Shown in pieces: positions 1 to 6,925 of a stretch of DNA of 10,081 bases; the stretch's first letter is position 1; each line of letters begins with the position of its first letter. Below the pieces are notes generated by a model. The model ran no database searches and was not told where the DNA came from. It was given only the letters and a program-made list of their open reading frames with translations. The stretch comes from Pseudomonadota bacterium (GTDB taxonomy: Bacteria > Bdellovibrionota_C > UBA2361 > OMII01). The DNA is taken from NCBI GenBank assembly GCA_027486155.1, contig JAIXPR010000300.1:1-10081 (forward strand), read 5' to 3'. Both the position numbers and the translations under genes were made by a program.

Positions 1-1020
1 AGTGGGTCGGGCACAACAGCTGACGCGATTAAGTCGATATCCTATACGACGGCGCTGAAACGTGATGGGCACAACGTGGTCGCAATCAACAGTTCATGGG
101 GTGGTAGCTCATATTCCAAACCGATGCTCGACGCGATCGCTGATGCCGCGAGCGAAGGGATACTTTTTGTCACCGCTGCGGGTAATAGCGGAACGAATAA
201 CGATTCGAGACCGGTGTATCCAGCGAGCTATGCTGCTGCCAATGTGATTAGTGTTGCCTCGGTTGGGGCTAACGGCTTTCTCTCGGTCTTCTCCAATTTC
301 GGAGCTCGTTCTGTTCACATAGCTGCACCGGGGAACCAGATCTACAGCACGGGGCTCTCGAATGGATTTACCTTTAAATCGGGTACCTCGATGGCGGCTC
401 CGCAAGTCGCGGGGCTTGCCGCGTTGGTCAAGTCAGCGTGCGGCACGTTAGGAATGAGTGGCATACGGGATAGAATATTGAACTCCGGCGCAAGGTCGCC
501 GGCGCTCGCGGGGCTTACCACCACTGGAGCTATGGTGAACGCGGCGCAGTCTGTTCGGTCGGCGGTGGTCAATTGTTCCTCATCATCGATTACCCCTCCG
601 CCCACTGCTACGATCGATCCGAGGCCAACACCGACGCCTATTCCAACGGCGGTGCCCGCCACTGCACATTCTTTCTCAGCGCGACCCGCACAGGTTGAAG
701 CGAGAAGGCCGGTGATTTTCTCCGCGGATGCCGGCTCTGAATCGGTAACGTTCGGCACGATTGAGCTTTCGCTCTACGATCAGGCGGGTCGTCGATACGA
801 TTGCTCAAGTCGGGGTACGATACTCCTTTCCAAAGGTACGCGAACGGTGAGCGTCACCATCCCTGAGGCGGCGAGGAACTTTCAATCACTCGCCTTCCGA
901 TTTACCAGCCGTCGTGGGATGTCCCTTGCGTTCGTATCGATAGGTAATTCACAGCAAACCTTGGTTCCGAATACAAGAGCTGAGCAGGCTTGTCAGGGGC
1001 TGTTGCGGCAGTTCTTGTAG
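1..1020 (+). CDS. Subtilisin-like serine protease (peptidase S8), 3' part
   Basis: This is the C-terminal part of a secreted peptidase of the S8 family; the frame is open from base 1, so the start and the catalytic Asp and His lie upstream of the window. The oxyanion-hole motif AAGNSG has its Asn codon at 184-186. The nucleophile motif SGTSMAAPQVAG has the catalytic Ser codon at 388-390. The usual NSSWGG motif lies before them, at about 88-105. After the catalytic domain comes a Pro/Thr-rich stretch (PPPTATIDPRPTPTPIPT, about 589-650), typical of a flexible extracellular linker. About 120 residues follow that look beta-rich and hold two cysteines; I do not recognise this domain. It could be a cell-surface, substrate-binding or export domain. 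The gene ends 130 bp before the repeat-protein gene on the same strand. No T-rich terminator is visible after the stop. The family call is secure; the role of the tail is unknown. Confidence 0.95.
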   Translation, partial: SGSGTTADAIKSISYTTALKRDGHNVVAINSSWGGSSYSKPMLDAIADAASEGILFVTAAGNSGTNNDSRPVYPASYAAANVISVASVGANGFLSVFSNFGARSVHIAAPGNQIYSTGLSNGFTFKSGTSMAAPQVAGLAALVKSACGTLGMSGIRDRILNSGARSPALAGLTTTGAMVNAAQSVRSAVVNCSSSSITPPPTATIDPRPTPTPIPTAVPATAHSFSARPAQVEARRPVIFSADAGSESVTFGTIELSLYDQAGRRYDCSSRGTILLSKGTRTVSVTIPEAARNFQSLAFRFTSRRGMSLAFVSIGNSQQTLVPNTRAEQACQGLLRQFL

Positions 1021-1114
1021 AGAGTCTTGTCGTATCGGAGTGGTGGGGAGGCGTGTATCAACCTATGAGACACCTCCATGACTTCCCATTCGCGTATGCT
1101 ACCGTGCAAGAAGA

Positions 1115-1134
1115 TGCCACCGATAGTGGTGGCA
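1115..1134 (+). other. Perfect 7-bp hairpin in the leader of the repeat-protein gene
   Basis: The arms TGCCACC (1115-1121) and GGTGGCA (1128-1134) flank a 6-nt loop, ending 16 nt before the ATG at 1151. It lies where a ribosome would load, and the start has only a weak G-rich Shine-Dalgarno. It could modulate translation or mark the end of the protease transcript, but no T-tract follows. The structure is seen; any function is inference. Confidence 0.3.
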
Positions 1135-1150
1135 CAGGTACGGTGGCTTT

Positions 1151-1642
1151 ATGCGATTACTTCTTATTCTCTTCGTCATCATGCCCGGTGTGGCGTTCGC
1201 GCAGCGTAATCCGCTCAATGGCGTAACGGTCATTCAACAGGGACCGAACCAGATAGCGGTTGTTCCTCCAGCTCAGGGGCTTGGAGAGAGGAATACGGCG
1301 GGGTGGAATACCGGCTATAGCGTCGTTACGGAGACGAAGGAGAGAGCGAACCCGTTGGGCCAGTTATGGGGCGGAACCGACACTATCGTAGAGACCCGCA
1401 CCAAGGTTGTCCCCAATGACGCACTTGGACAGCCACTACGAGTGGGTGGGGCGGCGTTTGAGGAGCGCAATAGCGCTGGGTGGAGAACTGGGTACAGCGC
1501 TGTCACCTCTACCTACGAGCGTCCGGATCCGCTGGGACACGCGCTCGGGGGAAGTAAGACGGTAACGGAGACAACCACCAAGATAGTACCGAACGACGCG
1601 TTGGGGAATCCGATTCAGCCGATCCTGCCCTTGTGGCCGTGA
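1151..1642 (+). CDS. Small exported protein with two tandem 50-residue repeats
   Basis: This 163-residue protein begins with a clear signal peptide: a hydrophobic stretch at residues 3-16, then AFA and a likely cleavage after Ala17. The mature part is built around a duplication: residues 46-95 and 105-154 align without gaps at 33 of 50 positions, with a period of 59. Shared signatures are the opening ERN.AGW.TGYS and the closing VPNDALG.P. The unit also carries Thr/Val/Glu-alternating strands (VTETK, VETRT), suggesting beta structure. No cysteines follow the signal peptide, no lipobox is seen, and there is no catalytic motif, so a structural, envelope or binding role is plausible but not shown. 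The start at 1151 is chosen because it yields the complete signal peptide; its Shine-Dalgarno is weak. The gene lies 130 bp after the protease on the same strand and converges with the RDD gene 36 bp away. I do not recognise the family. Confidence 0.75.
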   Translation: MRLLLILFVIMPGVAFAQRNPLNGVTVIQQGPNQIAVVPPAQGLGERNTAGWNTGYSVVTETKERANPLGQLWGGTDTIVETRTKVVPNDALGQPLRVGGAAFEERNSAGWRTGYSAVTSTYERPDPLGHALGGSKTVTETTTKIVPNDALGNPIQPILPLWP

Positions 1643-1663
1643 GAGGTACTAGCTTGGATGCTC

Positions 1664-1701
1664 GTACGATCACGCTCCTTATCGTTTAACGACCATCGTA
1701 C
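1664..1701. other. Inverted repeat between convergent genes
   Basis: GTACGAT at 1664-1670 and ATCGTAC at 1695-1701 could pair in transcripts from either strand. The pair spans the 36-bp gap between the repeat-protein stop and the RDD stop, and reaches into the last RDD codons. The 24-nt loop and absence of a T-tract make it a poor intrinsic terminator, so its role at this convergent junction is speculative. Confidence 0.2.
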
Positions 1702-2119
1702 CCGAGAGCATATCGTGCACGGTGCGTTTTCTTCCCGGGAAGATCATCGTGAACACCTCAAGAAAGAACGTCACGCTGAGCAGTAGATATCGTACGATGT
1801 TTCGCCACAGAGCGTGAAAGGGTGATATCCGACCGCCACTGTTTGTCACGACCTGGAGTCCAACAAAATATTTACCTGGCGTTCCCCGCATCGCGGAGGC
1901 TTCGAAGGAGACCCGGTAGAGAAGGATAAAGGTGCCGAAAAGCACCCCGAACTGCGGATCGCGTGCGGTGAGCCGCTCAGAGAGCTCTTCGAGCGGAATA
2001 AAGAAGGTGGCAACGAACGCTGACGCGATGATAACCAGATTGAAGATGAAATGGTCCAAAAGGTATGCGGCTACCCGTATCCAGAAACCACATCCGTTGA
2101 CAGCTGAAGAATTTGTCAT
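1679..2119 (-). CDS. RDD-family integral membrane protein
   Basis: A 146-residue membrane protein of the RDD family, named for conserved Arg and Asp residues; members are small three-helix proteins whose functions are mostly unknown, with some linked to ion transport or stress tolerance. Visible hallmarks are the first-helix motif RVAAYLLD (Arg and Asp seven apart), the loop motif GTPGKYFVGLQVV, then RISPFHALWRNIVR and the C-terminal RTVHDMLSGTMVV. Hydrophobic segments lie at about residues 23-42, 57-72 and 110-128. An in-frame ATG 12 nt upstream (2131) would add MGAI. I prefer 2119 because a GGGGG stretch sits 5 nt before it, whereas nothing resembling a Shine-Dalgarno precedes 2131. The gene lies downstream of the nuclease-helicase gene on the same strand, separated by about 340 bp holding a repeat element, so it may have its own promoter. 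It is complete and of normal length for a minimal RDD protein. Confidence 0.9.
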   Translation of the reverse strand: MTNSSAVNGCGFWIRVAAYLLDHFIFNLVIIASAFVATFFIPLEELSERLTARDPQFGVLFGTFILLYRVSFEASAMRGTPGKYFVGLQVVTNSGGRISPFHALWRNIVRYLLLSVTFFLEVFTMIFPGRKRTVHDMLSGTMVVKR

Positions 2120-2222
2120 AATCGCCCCCATGTAGCATTACGAATGAGTATTCGACCGATGGGGTATGGGGCTTTAGGGTTTGGGTCCGAATAGGCGGTA
2201 AATTTGGCCCCGCGGGGTCCTC

Positions 2223-2272
2223 GGTCGCCATAATGTCGCGGATCGCAAAGGACGTTCGCCGCACGCAACCAC
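2223..2272 (+). repeat. Direct repeat copy 1 of the intergenic element
   Basis: This 50-bp unit begins GGTCGCC, carries the core AATGTCGCGGATCGCAAAGG, and ends GCACGCAACCAC. It differs from copy 2 at four positions. Weaker similarity continues a few bases beyond the end (CGGCG then CAGG), so the repeated unit may be longer. Confidence 0.85.
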
Positions 2273-2331
2273 TCGGCGGTCAGGAATGACCGCCCTCCCG
2301 TTCACCGCCAGTTGGGAGGGCGACCATTCCT

Positions 2332-2381
2332 GGTCGCCGGAATGTCGCGGATCGCAAAGGACATTCACCGCACGCAACCAC
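2332..2381 (+). repeat. Direct repeat copy 2 of the intergenic element
   Basis: Second 50-bp copy, 109 bp after the first. The first copy is followed by the long 18-nt-arm hairpin, this one by two shorter hairpins, suggesting a repeat unit plus stem that was duplicated or inserted twice and then diverged. Confidence 0.85.
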
Positions 2382-2463
2382 GCGGCGCGCAGGCTTGTCC
2401 CCCTTAGCGTAGCGACGGGGGAAATGCCCGCCCTCCCGATCACGGGTCGCTGGGAGGGGCGCA

Positions 2464-5400
2464 CTACCTCCCCAACGCGCAGAAGAAATTCACCAGCTGC
2501 ATCTGTTCGGGTGTCTTACACCGTGTCTTCAGCAGAAGCGGGGAGCCTACGATGATGGCGAGCGCTTTCGCTCGTGAGAGCGCGACGTTGATGCGTTTCG
2601 TGCTAAAGAGAAAGTCTAATCCGCGAGGTGTCTCGTTAATGTTGGAGGAGGTCATCGACACGATCGCCACGGGTGCTTCCTGTCCTTGGAAGAGATCTAT
2701 CGTTCCGACCCTTCCGTTCGGGATGCGCCGCGCGATCTCCTTCACCTGGAGATTAAACGGAGCGATGATCATTATGTCATCGAGGGTGAGTTGGCGCGTT
2801 GTGCCCCCCTTGTCGGTGAATGAGCACTGCAGAAGTTCCCGCACGAGCTCCTCGACGAGCGCTGCTTCGTCCTCCGAGCTCGTCGTTGAGTCCTGCGTAT
2901 GCTCGCTTTCGACGAAGAGTATTCCAGAGCTCTCCGTGATGCGGCGCGGGGCGGGATTTGAGATCGATTGGTGGGCGTTATCTCCGTGTGCCTCGAGGCG
3001 ATTCTCATAGACGTGATGCGAAAGGAGGGCGCAGATCTCAGGGTGCATACGCCGGCAGTTGTCGAGGAACACGCCACGGTGAGGAGGGATCGTCTTGTGG
3101 TCTCCAAGGAGGAGTTCAAGAGGGGAGAGGTGCAGATCCGCCGGGTGTGTTCCCTGGATTGGCTGCGAGAGCTGACATGGATCGCCGATCAAGATGAGGT
3201 TCTTTGCGGATGAGCCGGCGGCCATCAGGTGCGCGATCGACATCTGCGACGCTTCATCGACGAACAGGTAATCGAGCTTGTCGTAGAGGTGTGGATACGC
3301 GAATGCCCATGCGGTGCCGGCGAGGAGGTTATACTTATCGGGATCGAAGCTCTCCGTCTTAAGACAGTTCTCGATATGGGTAGAGTCACCAGCAGGTGGT
3401 TGATACTGGGTCGAAAGCTCCTTGTTCGATTTCTTTACCCCTCGAAACGGAATCTTAAGCGCGAGCGCTACCCTATCCACCTCCTGTAGGAAGTTATTCA
3501 CCGCTTTGTGTGAGTTCGAGGTGACGCCGATTCTCTTCCCCGCTTTGAGAAGCGAGAGCGCGAGCCGCGCGCCGTGGTAGGTCTTTCCGGTGCCGGGAGG
3601 TCCCTGAATGAAGAGATAGCTTCCATCGAGGTGTATCGCGGCGTCGTAGAGAGCATCGGCAAACTCAGGGTGTTGCGCCGAATGGGGCACGATTATCGGA
3701 CGGGGTTTTGAGTCCTTGAATACGGGGTCGCAGCCCTGAAGGATATCAACGAGCGCGGTGTGGGGATAGGTTCGTTGAAGCGCGCCGAGGTTCTCCAGAT
3801 CGAGCTCTCCGACCGCGTCAAGAACGCGATCGAGTCCATCGCGGAGAGAGTCGGTGAGCATCTCGGGCTTTCTGGTGATGTCGATATGGTCGTAGGAGGT
3901 GGCGTCCCCTTTGAGTTTGATACTGATGGTGCCGGCGTAGGGATTAATTGATTCGATGCTGCCGTAGTCTTGATCGTGTTTGACGTCGTAGACACCATCG
4001 CCCCGGTCAAGCTTCGTCTCGCGGGGATGAAAGGTGTAATGAAGGAGCCGCGAGCGGCCTGATACCCCTTCTGGAGTTGAACGGTCGAGGGTCAGGTTCG
4101 TGAGGGTCTCAACGTGTGCATCCTGTTTTTCGGGGGAGTCTTTGAGGCTAAAGAACTGCCACCACGAGGGCTTCATCTCTCGACGGTAGAAGTCAGAGAG
4201 GTAGAAGAGCTTTTCGCGTAGTTGTTGTCCTGGGGTGTGCTGCTCTCGGGGCGTTTCAAGGAGTTCATCCGCTCCAAACAGGGTGCGGTATCGCTGAATA
4301 CGCGCGGCCTCGAGTTCGCTCTTGGGAACCTCGTCCTCTTTGAGCTTCTTCTCTTTTTTGGGCGCTGGAGGGTTGATCGAGCCCCAGTCGATAGCGAACT
4401 CTCTCGCCGCTTGATCCTTTAGCTGATGGAGCCAATCGAGGAGCTCTATCGTTGAGTCGCAGTCCTTGCGGTTGTAATCGATGATCGTCTGAAGGACCTC
4501 GGGGTCCTTGGTCTCTAGGTACCGTTCAAACACAACGATACTGTCTCCGCCGCCCTTCACATCCAGCTCTCGCTTGGCGCTGTAGAAACGCTCGAGGTTC
4601 TTGATGGAGTATTTCGGCTCTGAGACCCGGATCGCGTTGCGCACGACCTCGTAGAGATCCACGAACCGCTTCTCTTTGAGCAGTCTATCGAGTTCATCGG
4701 TGCGCGAGGGATACTGCGCGCTCATCCGTTTGAGCGCCGCGATCTCATACGGTGAGTAGTGGTAGATGTGCGCGTCTGGATAGGTGGTGATGCGCTCCAT
4801 CATGAAATCGATCAGATTCTCGTAGGCGATCCGCTCCTCGGCTTTCGTGAAAGCGAGGAAGTGCTTGAAGCCGAAGGTGCCATCCGGTAGCCGAAAGGAG
4901 AATCCATGAAGGTATTCAAGGCCGTCGCGGAGTTGGAAGTCCTCGTTCTCAAGCGCTTCGGCTTTTATCAAGGGGTCGGCCTCGATATCGTAGAAAAGAT
5001 CGCCGGGTGAACGGGGTGGGAGCGCCTTAAATCCGATACCGCCCTCGTTTGGGTGAACGAACGAGAAGGTTGGCTTATCTCTCCCCGCTATCTGAAGGCG
5101 AGCCTGCTCCTTAAGACGGGAGAAAACACGGGGCGCTACCTTATCAGGTGGGGCTCCTTCGTATTGCGCGAGTTGCGCCATCGTCGAGACGCCGATATTC
5201 GTGAGACGCTTTCGTTGGGGACCGGTGATACGAGCGACTCGCGAAAGGTGGTCGGCCTCATCCCATACGCCCTTGCAGTAGTTTCTCCAATGACAGATGG
5301 AGCAGTGCGCGCACGGCTCAGGTGAGATCGTTGAGGTGTCGGACGCGTTGAGCGTCGCGAGGAACTCCTCCTTGAGGTTTCGGTAGTACGAGTAGTAGTC

Positions 5401-5946
5401 AGCGATTCGGTAGGGACGGGGAGTGCTCGTTCCATCGACGATGTAGGCGTACTCAGGAAGGGTGCCCTGGAGGGCTTCCAGAAGCTCGGAATAGAAGCAG
5501 AGCTGGAGGGCGTAGGTCGCTTTGTGGCTCTTTCCCAATTTAGTGTCGACGACCTCGTAGCTAAAGTCTCCAAGGGCGGAGGGTTTCTCAACACGTTTCA
5601 GGAAGTCAGAGAGCCCCCACAAGGTGTCATTCGCGAGCATCGCTTGGTAGATGTACGGGTGTCCCGCTTTGAGCGCCTCAAGGGTGATGGAGAGCTCTTT
5701 GTTCGGATCGTGTGGAATCGAGTAGCTCGGCTCGAAGGGAGGGGTTCCTTGGGCTGTCAGGGTCGAGAGGTACCGTGCCTCGTGCTCCTTTCCCTTCCTG
5801 GTGATCAGTGTGGCCTGATCATCTTGCGTGGTCTTCTCCAATTTCTCGAAGAGGGAGCGCTTGTCCCTGAGCGCGCGGTACTGACAATCACTAAAGTTAC
5901 AGAGGTCTGTCGCGGTGTAGAAAACGGTATCGCCGAATCGCTTCAT
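2464..5946 (-). CDS. TM0106-family RecB-like nuclease fused to RNase H-fold domain and SF1 helicase
   Basis: A 1160-residue cytoplasmic nucleic-acid enzyme with three parts. Residues 1-230 are a PD-(D/E)XK nuclease of RecB/Cas4 type: GKEHE (E56), GLSDFL (D114), VVDTK (D134, K136) and the QLCFY motif (Q148, Y152). Cysteines 16 and 21 near the N-terminus and 212, 215, 218 and 224 after the core resemble the Cas4/AddB iron-sulphur cluster arrangement. A helix-hairpin-helix-like segment lies near 247-261. Residues 316-510 form an RNase H-fold domain with DIE (D320, E322) and YNRKDCD (D495), as in DEDD exonucleases. Residues 755-1155 are a UPF1/DNA2-like helicase: GPPGTGKT (782-789), VDEASQ (896-901), GDPCQLSQP (921-929), DLFQGQE (1084-1090), NVALSRAK (1120-1127). 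The first ATG at 5946 is chosen; the frame extends to a TTG at 6042 without a good ribosome site, and family homology would begin just after Met1. A repair or resection role is likely, from family knowledge only. Confidence 0.93.
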   Translation of the reverse strand: MKRFGDTVFYTATDLCNFSDCQYRALRDKRSLFEKLEKTTQDDQATLITRKGKEHEARYLSTLTAQGTPPFEPSYSIPHDPNKELSITLEALKAGHPYIYQAMLANDTLWGLSDFLKRVEKPSALGDFSYEVVDTKLGKSHKATYALQLCFYSELLEALQGTLPEYAYIVDGTSTPRPYRIADYYSYYRNLKEEFLATLNASDTSTISPEPCAHCSICHWRNYCKGVWDEADHLSRVARITGPQRKRLTNIGVSTMAQLAQYEGAPPDKVAPRVFSRLKEQARLQIAGRDKPTFSFVHPNEGGIGFKALPPRSPGDLFYDIEADPLIKAEALENEDFQLRDGLEYLHGFSFRLPDGTFGFKHFLAFTKAEERIAYENLIDFMMERITTYPDAHIYHYSPYEIAALKRMSAQYPSRTDELDRLLKEKRFVDLYEVVRNAIRVSEPKYSIKNLERFYSAKRELDVKGGGDSIVVFERYLETKDPEVLQTIIDYNRKDCDSTIELLDWLHQLKDQAAREFAIDWGSINPPAPKKEKKLKEDEVPKSELEAARIQRYRTLFGADELLETPREQHTPGQQLREKLFYLSDFYRREMKPSWWQFFSLKDSPEKQDAHVETLTNLTLDRSTPEGVSGRSRLLHYTFHPRETKLDRGDGVYDVKHDQDYGSIESINPYAGTISIKLKGDATSYDHIDITRKPEMLTDSLRDGLDRVLDAVGELDLENLGALQRTYPHTALVDILQGCDPVFKDSKPRPIIVPHSAQHPEFADALYDAAIHLDGSYLFIQGPPGTGKTYHGARLALSLLKAGKRIGVTSNSHKAVNNFLQEVDRVALALKIPFRGVKKSNKELSTQYQPPAGDSTHIENCLKTESFDPDKYNLLAGTAWAFAYPHLYDKLDYLFVDEASQMSIAHLMAAGSSAKNLILIGDPCQLSQPIQGTHPADLHLSPLELLLGDHKTIPPHRGVFLDNCRRMHPEICALLSHHVYENRLEAHGDNAHQSISNPAPRRITESSGILFVESEHTQDSTTSSEDEAALVEELVRELLQCSFTDKGGTTRQLTLDDIMIIAPFNLQVKEIARRIPNGRVGTIDLFQGQEAPVAIVSMTSSNINETPRGLDFLFSTKRINVALSRAKALAIIVGSPLLLKTRCKTPEQMQLVNFFCALGR

Positions 5947-6040
5947 ATCGGTGGAGTCCTTGGAGCCCTGGGGAATCTGCCTCCCTACGGTACGAATGGG
6001 GTAGTCGGTTGGAAAGGGGGGATTTTGGAGAGTTTGAGGC

Positions 6041-6075
6041 AAAAAAGCGTGGGGATATCAGTCCGCATCGCCCCA
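6041..6075 (-). terminator. Weak intrinsic-terminator-like hairpin after the catalase gene
   Basis: On the minus strand, TGGGG (plus 6071-6075) and CCCCA (plus 6050-6054) can form a 5-bp stem, followed by CGC and six Ts (plus 6041-6046). It lies between the catalase stop and the helicase start. The stem is short and the loop 16 nt, so partial read-through into the helicase gene is plausible. Confidence 0.3.
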
Positions 6076-6076
6076 A

Positions 6077-6097
6077 GGATTGGGCATGACCTAATCC
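6077..6097 (+). other. 8-bp inverted repeat in the catalase-helicase gap
   Basis: GGATTGGG (6077-6084) and CCTAATCC (6090-6097) flank a 5-nt loop; seven pairs are Watson-Crick and one is G-T. It sits immediately beside the terminator-like hairpin. It could be part of a larger terminator fold or a regulator site near the helicase start. No function can be assigned. Confidence 0.25.
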
Positions 6098-6148
6098 ATC
6101 CAGTGATACACTTCGTTGCGTTGCTGAAGGGGGCCCCCAGAATGAAGC

Positions 6149-6910
6149 CTATCTCCCCGCAGCCCGATTAATCTCTCGCTCCACCTGTTGTTGCGTAACC
6201 TGAGCCTCAAGTCGCGCGGGCGCTTCAACGTACTCGATGTCGTCGGCCTGATTCCAAGGGCCGCGGGCATCCTCAGCGCCGTCCTGTCCGACCCCTGTGG
6301 AGTCGTTGAAGTACTTTCGCACCGTGGAGGGAGTTGGTTCGAGGTTGCCGATCTGTAGGGGATCGAGTCCCATGGTGTCGAGCGCGGTCATGAACGCCTT
6401 CATGTGCGTGATCTCTCGCGTCATGAGGAATTGGAGCGTGTCTTTGGTGCCGGGATCATCGCAGAATTCAATGAGCCGCTCATACACAATTTTCGCCCGA
6501 GCTTCAGCCGCGATATTGCTCCGCAGATCGACCTCAAGTTGACCGCTTATCTTGAGGTAGTCCGCGGTCCACGGATTACCCTGCGAATTGTTGAGGTTCA
6601 CACCACCTCCTCCCACCAACGCAATGAGTGGATCGGCCTCGGCCGCTTCACGGTTCTTCTTGCATGGCTTGAGATGCATGCGGGTAAGCGTGCCGATTAC
6701 CTCCAGGTGACTTAACTCTTCGGTCCCTATATCCATTAAAAGATCTTTGCGAGCGATATCCTCGCAGTTAATTCCCTGAATTGTATATTGCATCGCCGCC
6801 GCAAGCTCACCGTTAGCGCCTCCGAATTGCTCAAGCAGCATCTTGCCAAACCTCGGGTCCGGAACATCGACCCTCACGGTGTACATGAGTTGTTTCACGT
6901 GATGATACAT
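6149..6910 (-). CDS. Manganese (non-haem) catalase
   Basis: A 253-residue ferritin-like dimanganese catalase that converts hydrogen peroxide to water and oxygen in the cytoplasm. The metal ligands can be read directly: Glu35 in NGELAAAMQY, Glu65 and His68 in GTEELSHLE, Glu136 in AAEARAK, and His169 in REITHMKAF. Their spacing (30, 3, 68 and 33 residues) fits the four-helix-bundle family. The C-terminal GPWN motif (217-220) is also typical. After it the chain ends in a polar tail (about 223-253) rich in Glu, Gln and Arg. Length is slightly below the usual 260-300. The ATG at 6910 is preceded 5 nt upstream by a very strong Shine-Dalgarno, so high expression is likely. The upstream region is long and non-coding, so the promoter should lie there, but no clear consensus is visible on this strand. 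The nuclease-helicase gene follows 202 bp downstream in the same direction. Confidence 0.97.
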   Translation of the reverse strand: MYHHVKQLMYTVRVDVPDPRFGKMLLEQFGGANGELAAAMQYTIQGINCEDIARKDLLMDIGTEELSHLEVIGTLTRMHLKPCKKNREAAEADPLIALVGGGGVNLNNSQGNPWTADYLKISGQLEVDLRSNIAAEARAKIVYERLIEFCDDPGTKDTLQFLMTREITHMKAFMTALDTMGLDPLQIGNLEPTPSTVRKYFNDSTGVGQDGAEDARGPWNQADDIEYVEAPARLEAQVTQQQVEREINRAAGR

Positions 6911-6915
6911 GAGTG

Positions 6916-6925
6916 CCCCTCCTCC
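6916..6925 (-). promoter_or_regulatory. Strong Shine-Dalgarno of the catalase gene
   Basis: On the minus strand this reads GGAGGAGGGG, 5 nt before the ATG at 6910. It fixes the catalase start and predicts efficient translation. Confidence 0.85.

Larger units (their letters stand above)
2206..2460. repeat. Hairpin-rich intergenic repeat element with two 50-bp direct repeats
   Basis: This fills the gap between the RDD and nuclease-helicase genes. Two direct repeats, 2223-2272 and 2332-2381, match at 46 of 50 bases with a period of 109. Between them is a long inverted repeat: 18-nt arms at 2282-2299 and 2314-2331 with two mismatches and a 14-nt loop (core CGCCCTCCC / GGGAGGGCG). After the second copy, two more hairpins occur: TCCCCC (2398-2403) with GGGGGA (2417-2422), and GCCCTCCC (2430-2437) with GGGAGGGGC (2452-2460), reusing the same stem sequence. 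A GC palindrome CCCCGCGGGG (2208-2217) marks the other edge. The element ends 4 bp from the helicase stop codon. Alternating repeats and palindromes recall REP/BIME or MITE-like genomic repeats that spread between genes. A frame open across it (about 2174-2464, minus strand) is best read as spurious. The family identity is inference. Confidence 0.8.

Noticed and set aside
342..758. 138-codon open frame on the minus strand
   Set aside because: It is antisense to the subtilase, crossing its catalytic Ser and Pro/Thr linker. The Gly/Val runs in its translation are the reverse reading of that linker.
990..1226. 78-codon plus-strand frame between the protease and repeat-protein genes
   Set aside because: It overlaps the protease end and the signal peptide of the repeat protein in another frame and has no ribosome site.
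2223..2381. Possible CRISPR-like direct repeats
   Set aside because: There are only two copies, 50 bp long, with a hairpin of self-similar sequence as the spacer. No cas genes are present; the Cas4-like nuclease domain is part of a TM0106-type fusion.
5947..6042. TTG start giving 32 extra residues on the nuclease-helicase
   Set aside because: There is no Shine-Dalgarno before the TTG at 6042, and it overlaps the terminator-like hairpin. The nuclease homology would begin right after the ATG at 5946.
5524..6171. 215-codon open frame on the plus strand
   Set aside because: It lies antisense over the 5' part of the nuclease-helicase and its leader. The minus-strand frame has clear family motifs, so this is a shadow of biased codon use.
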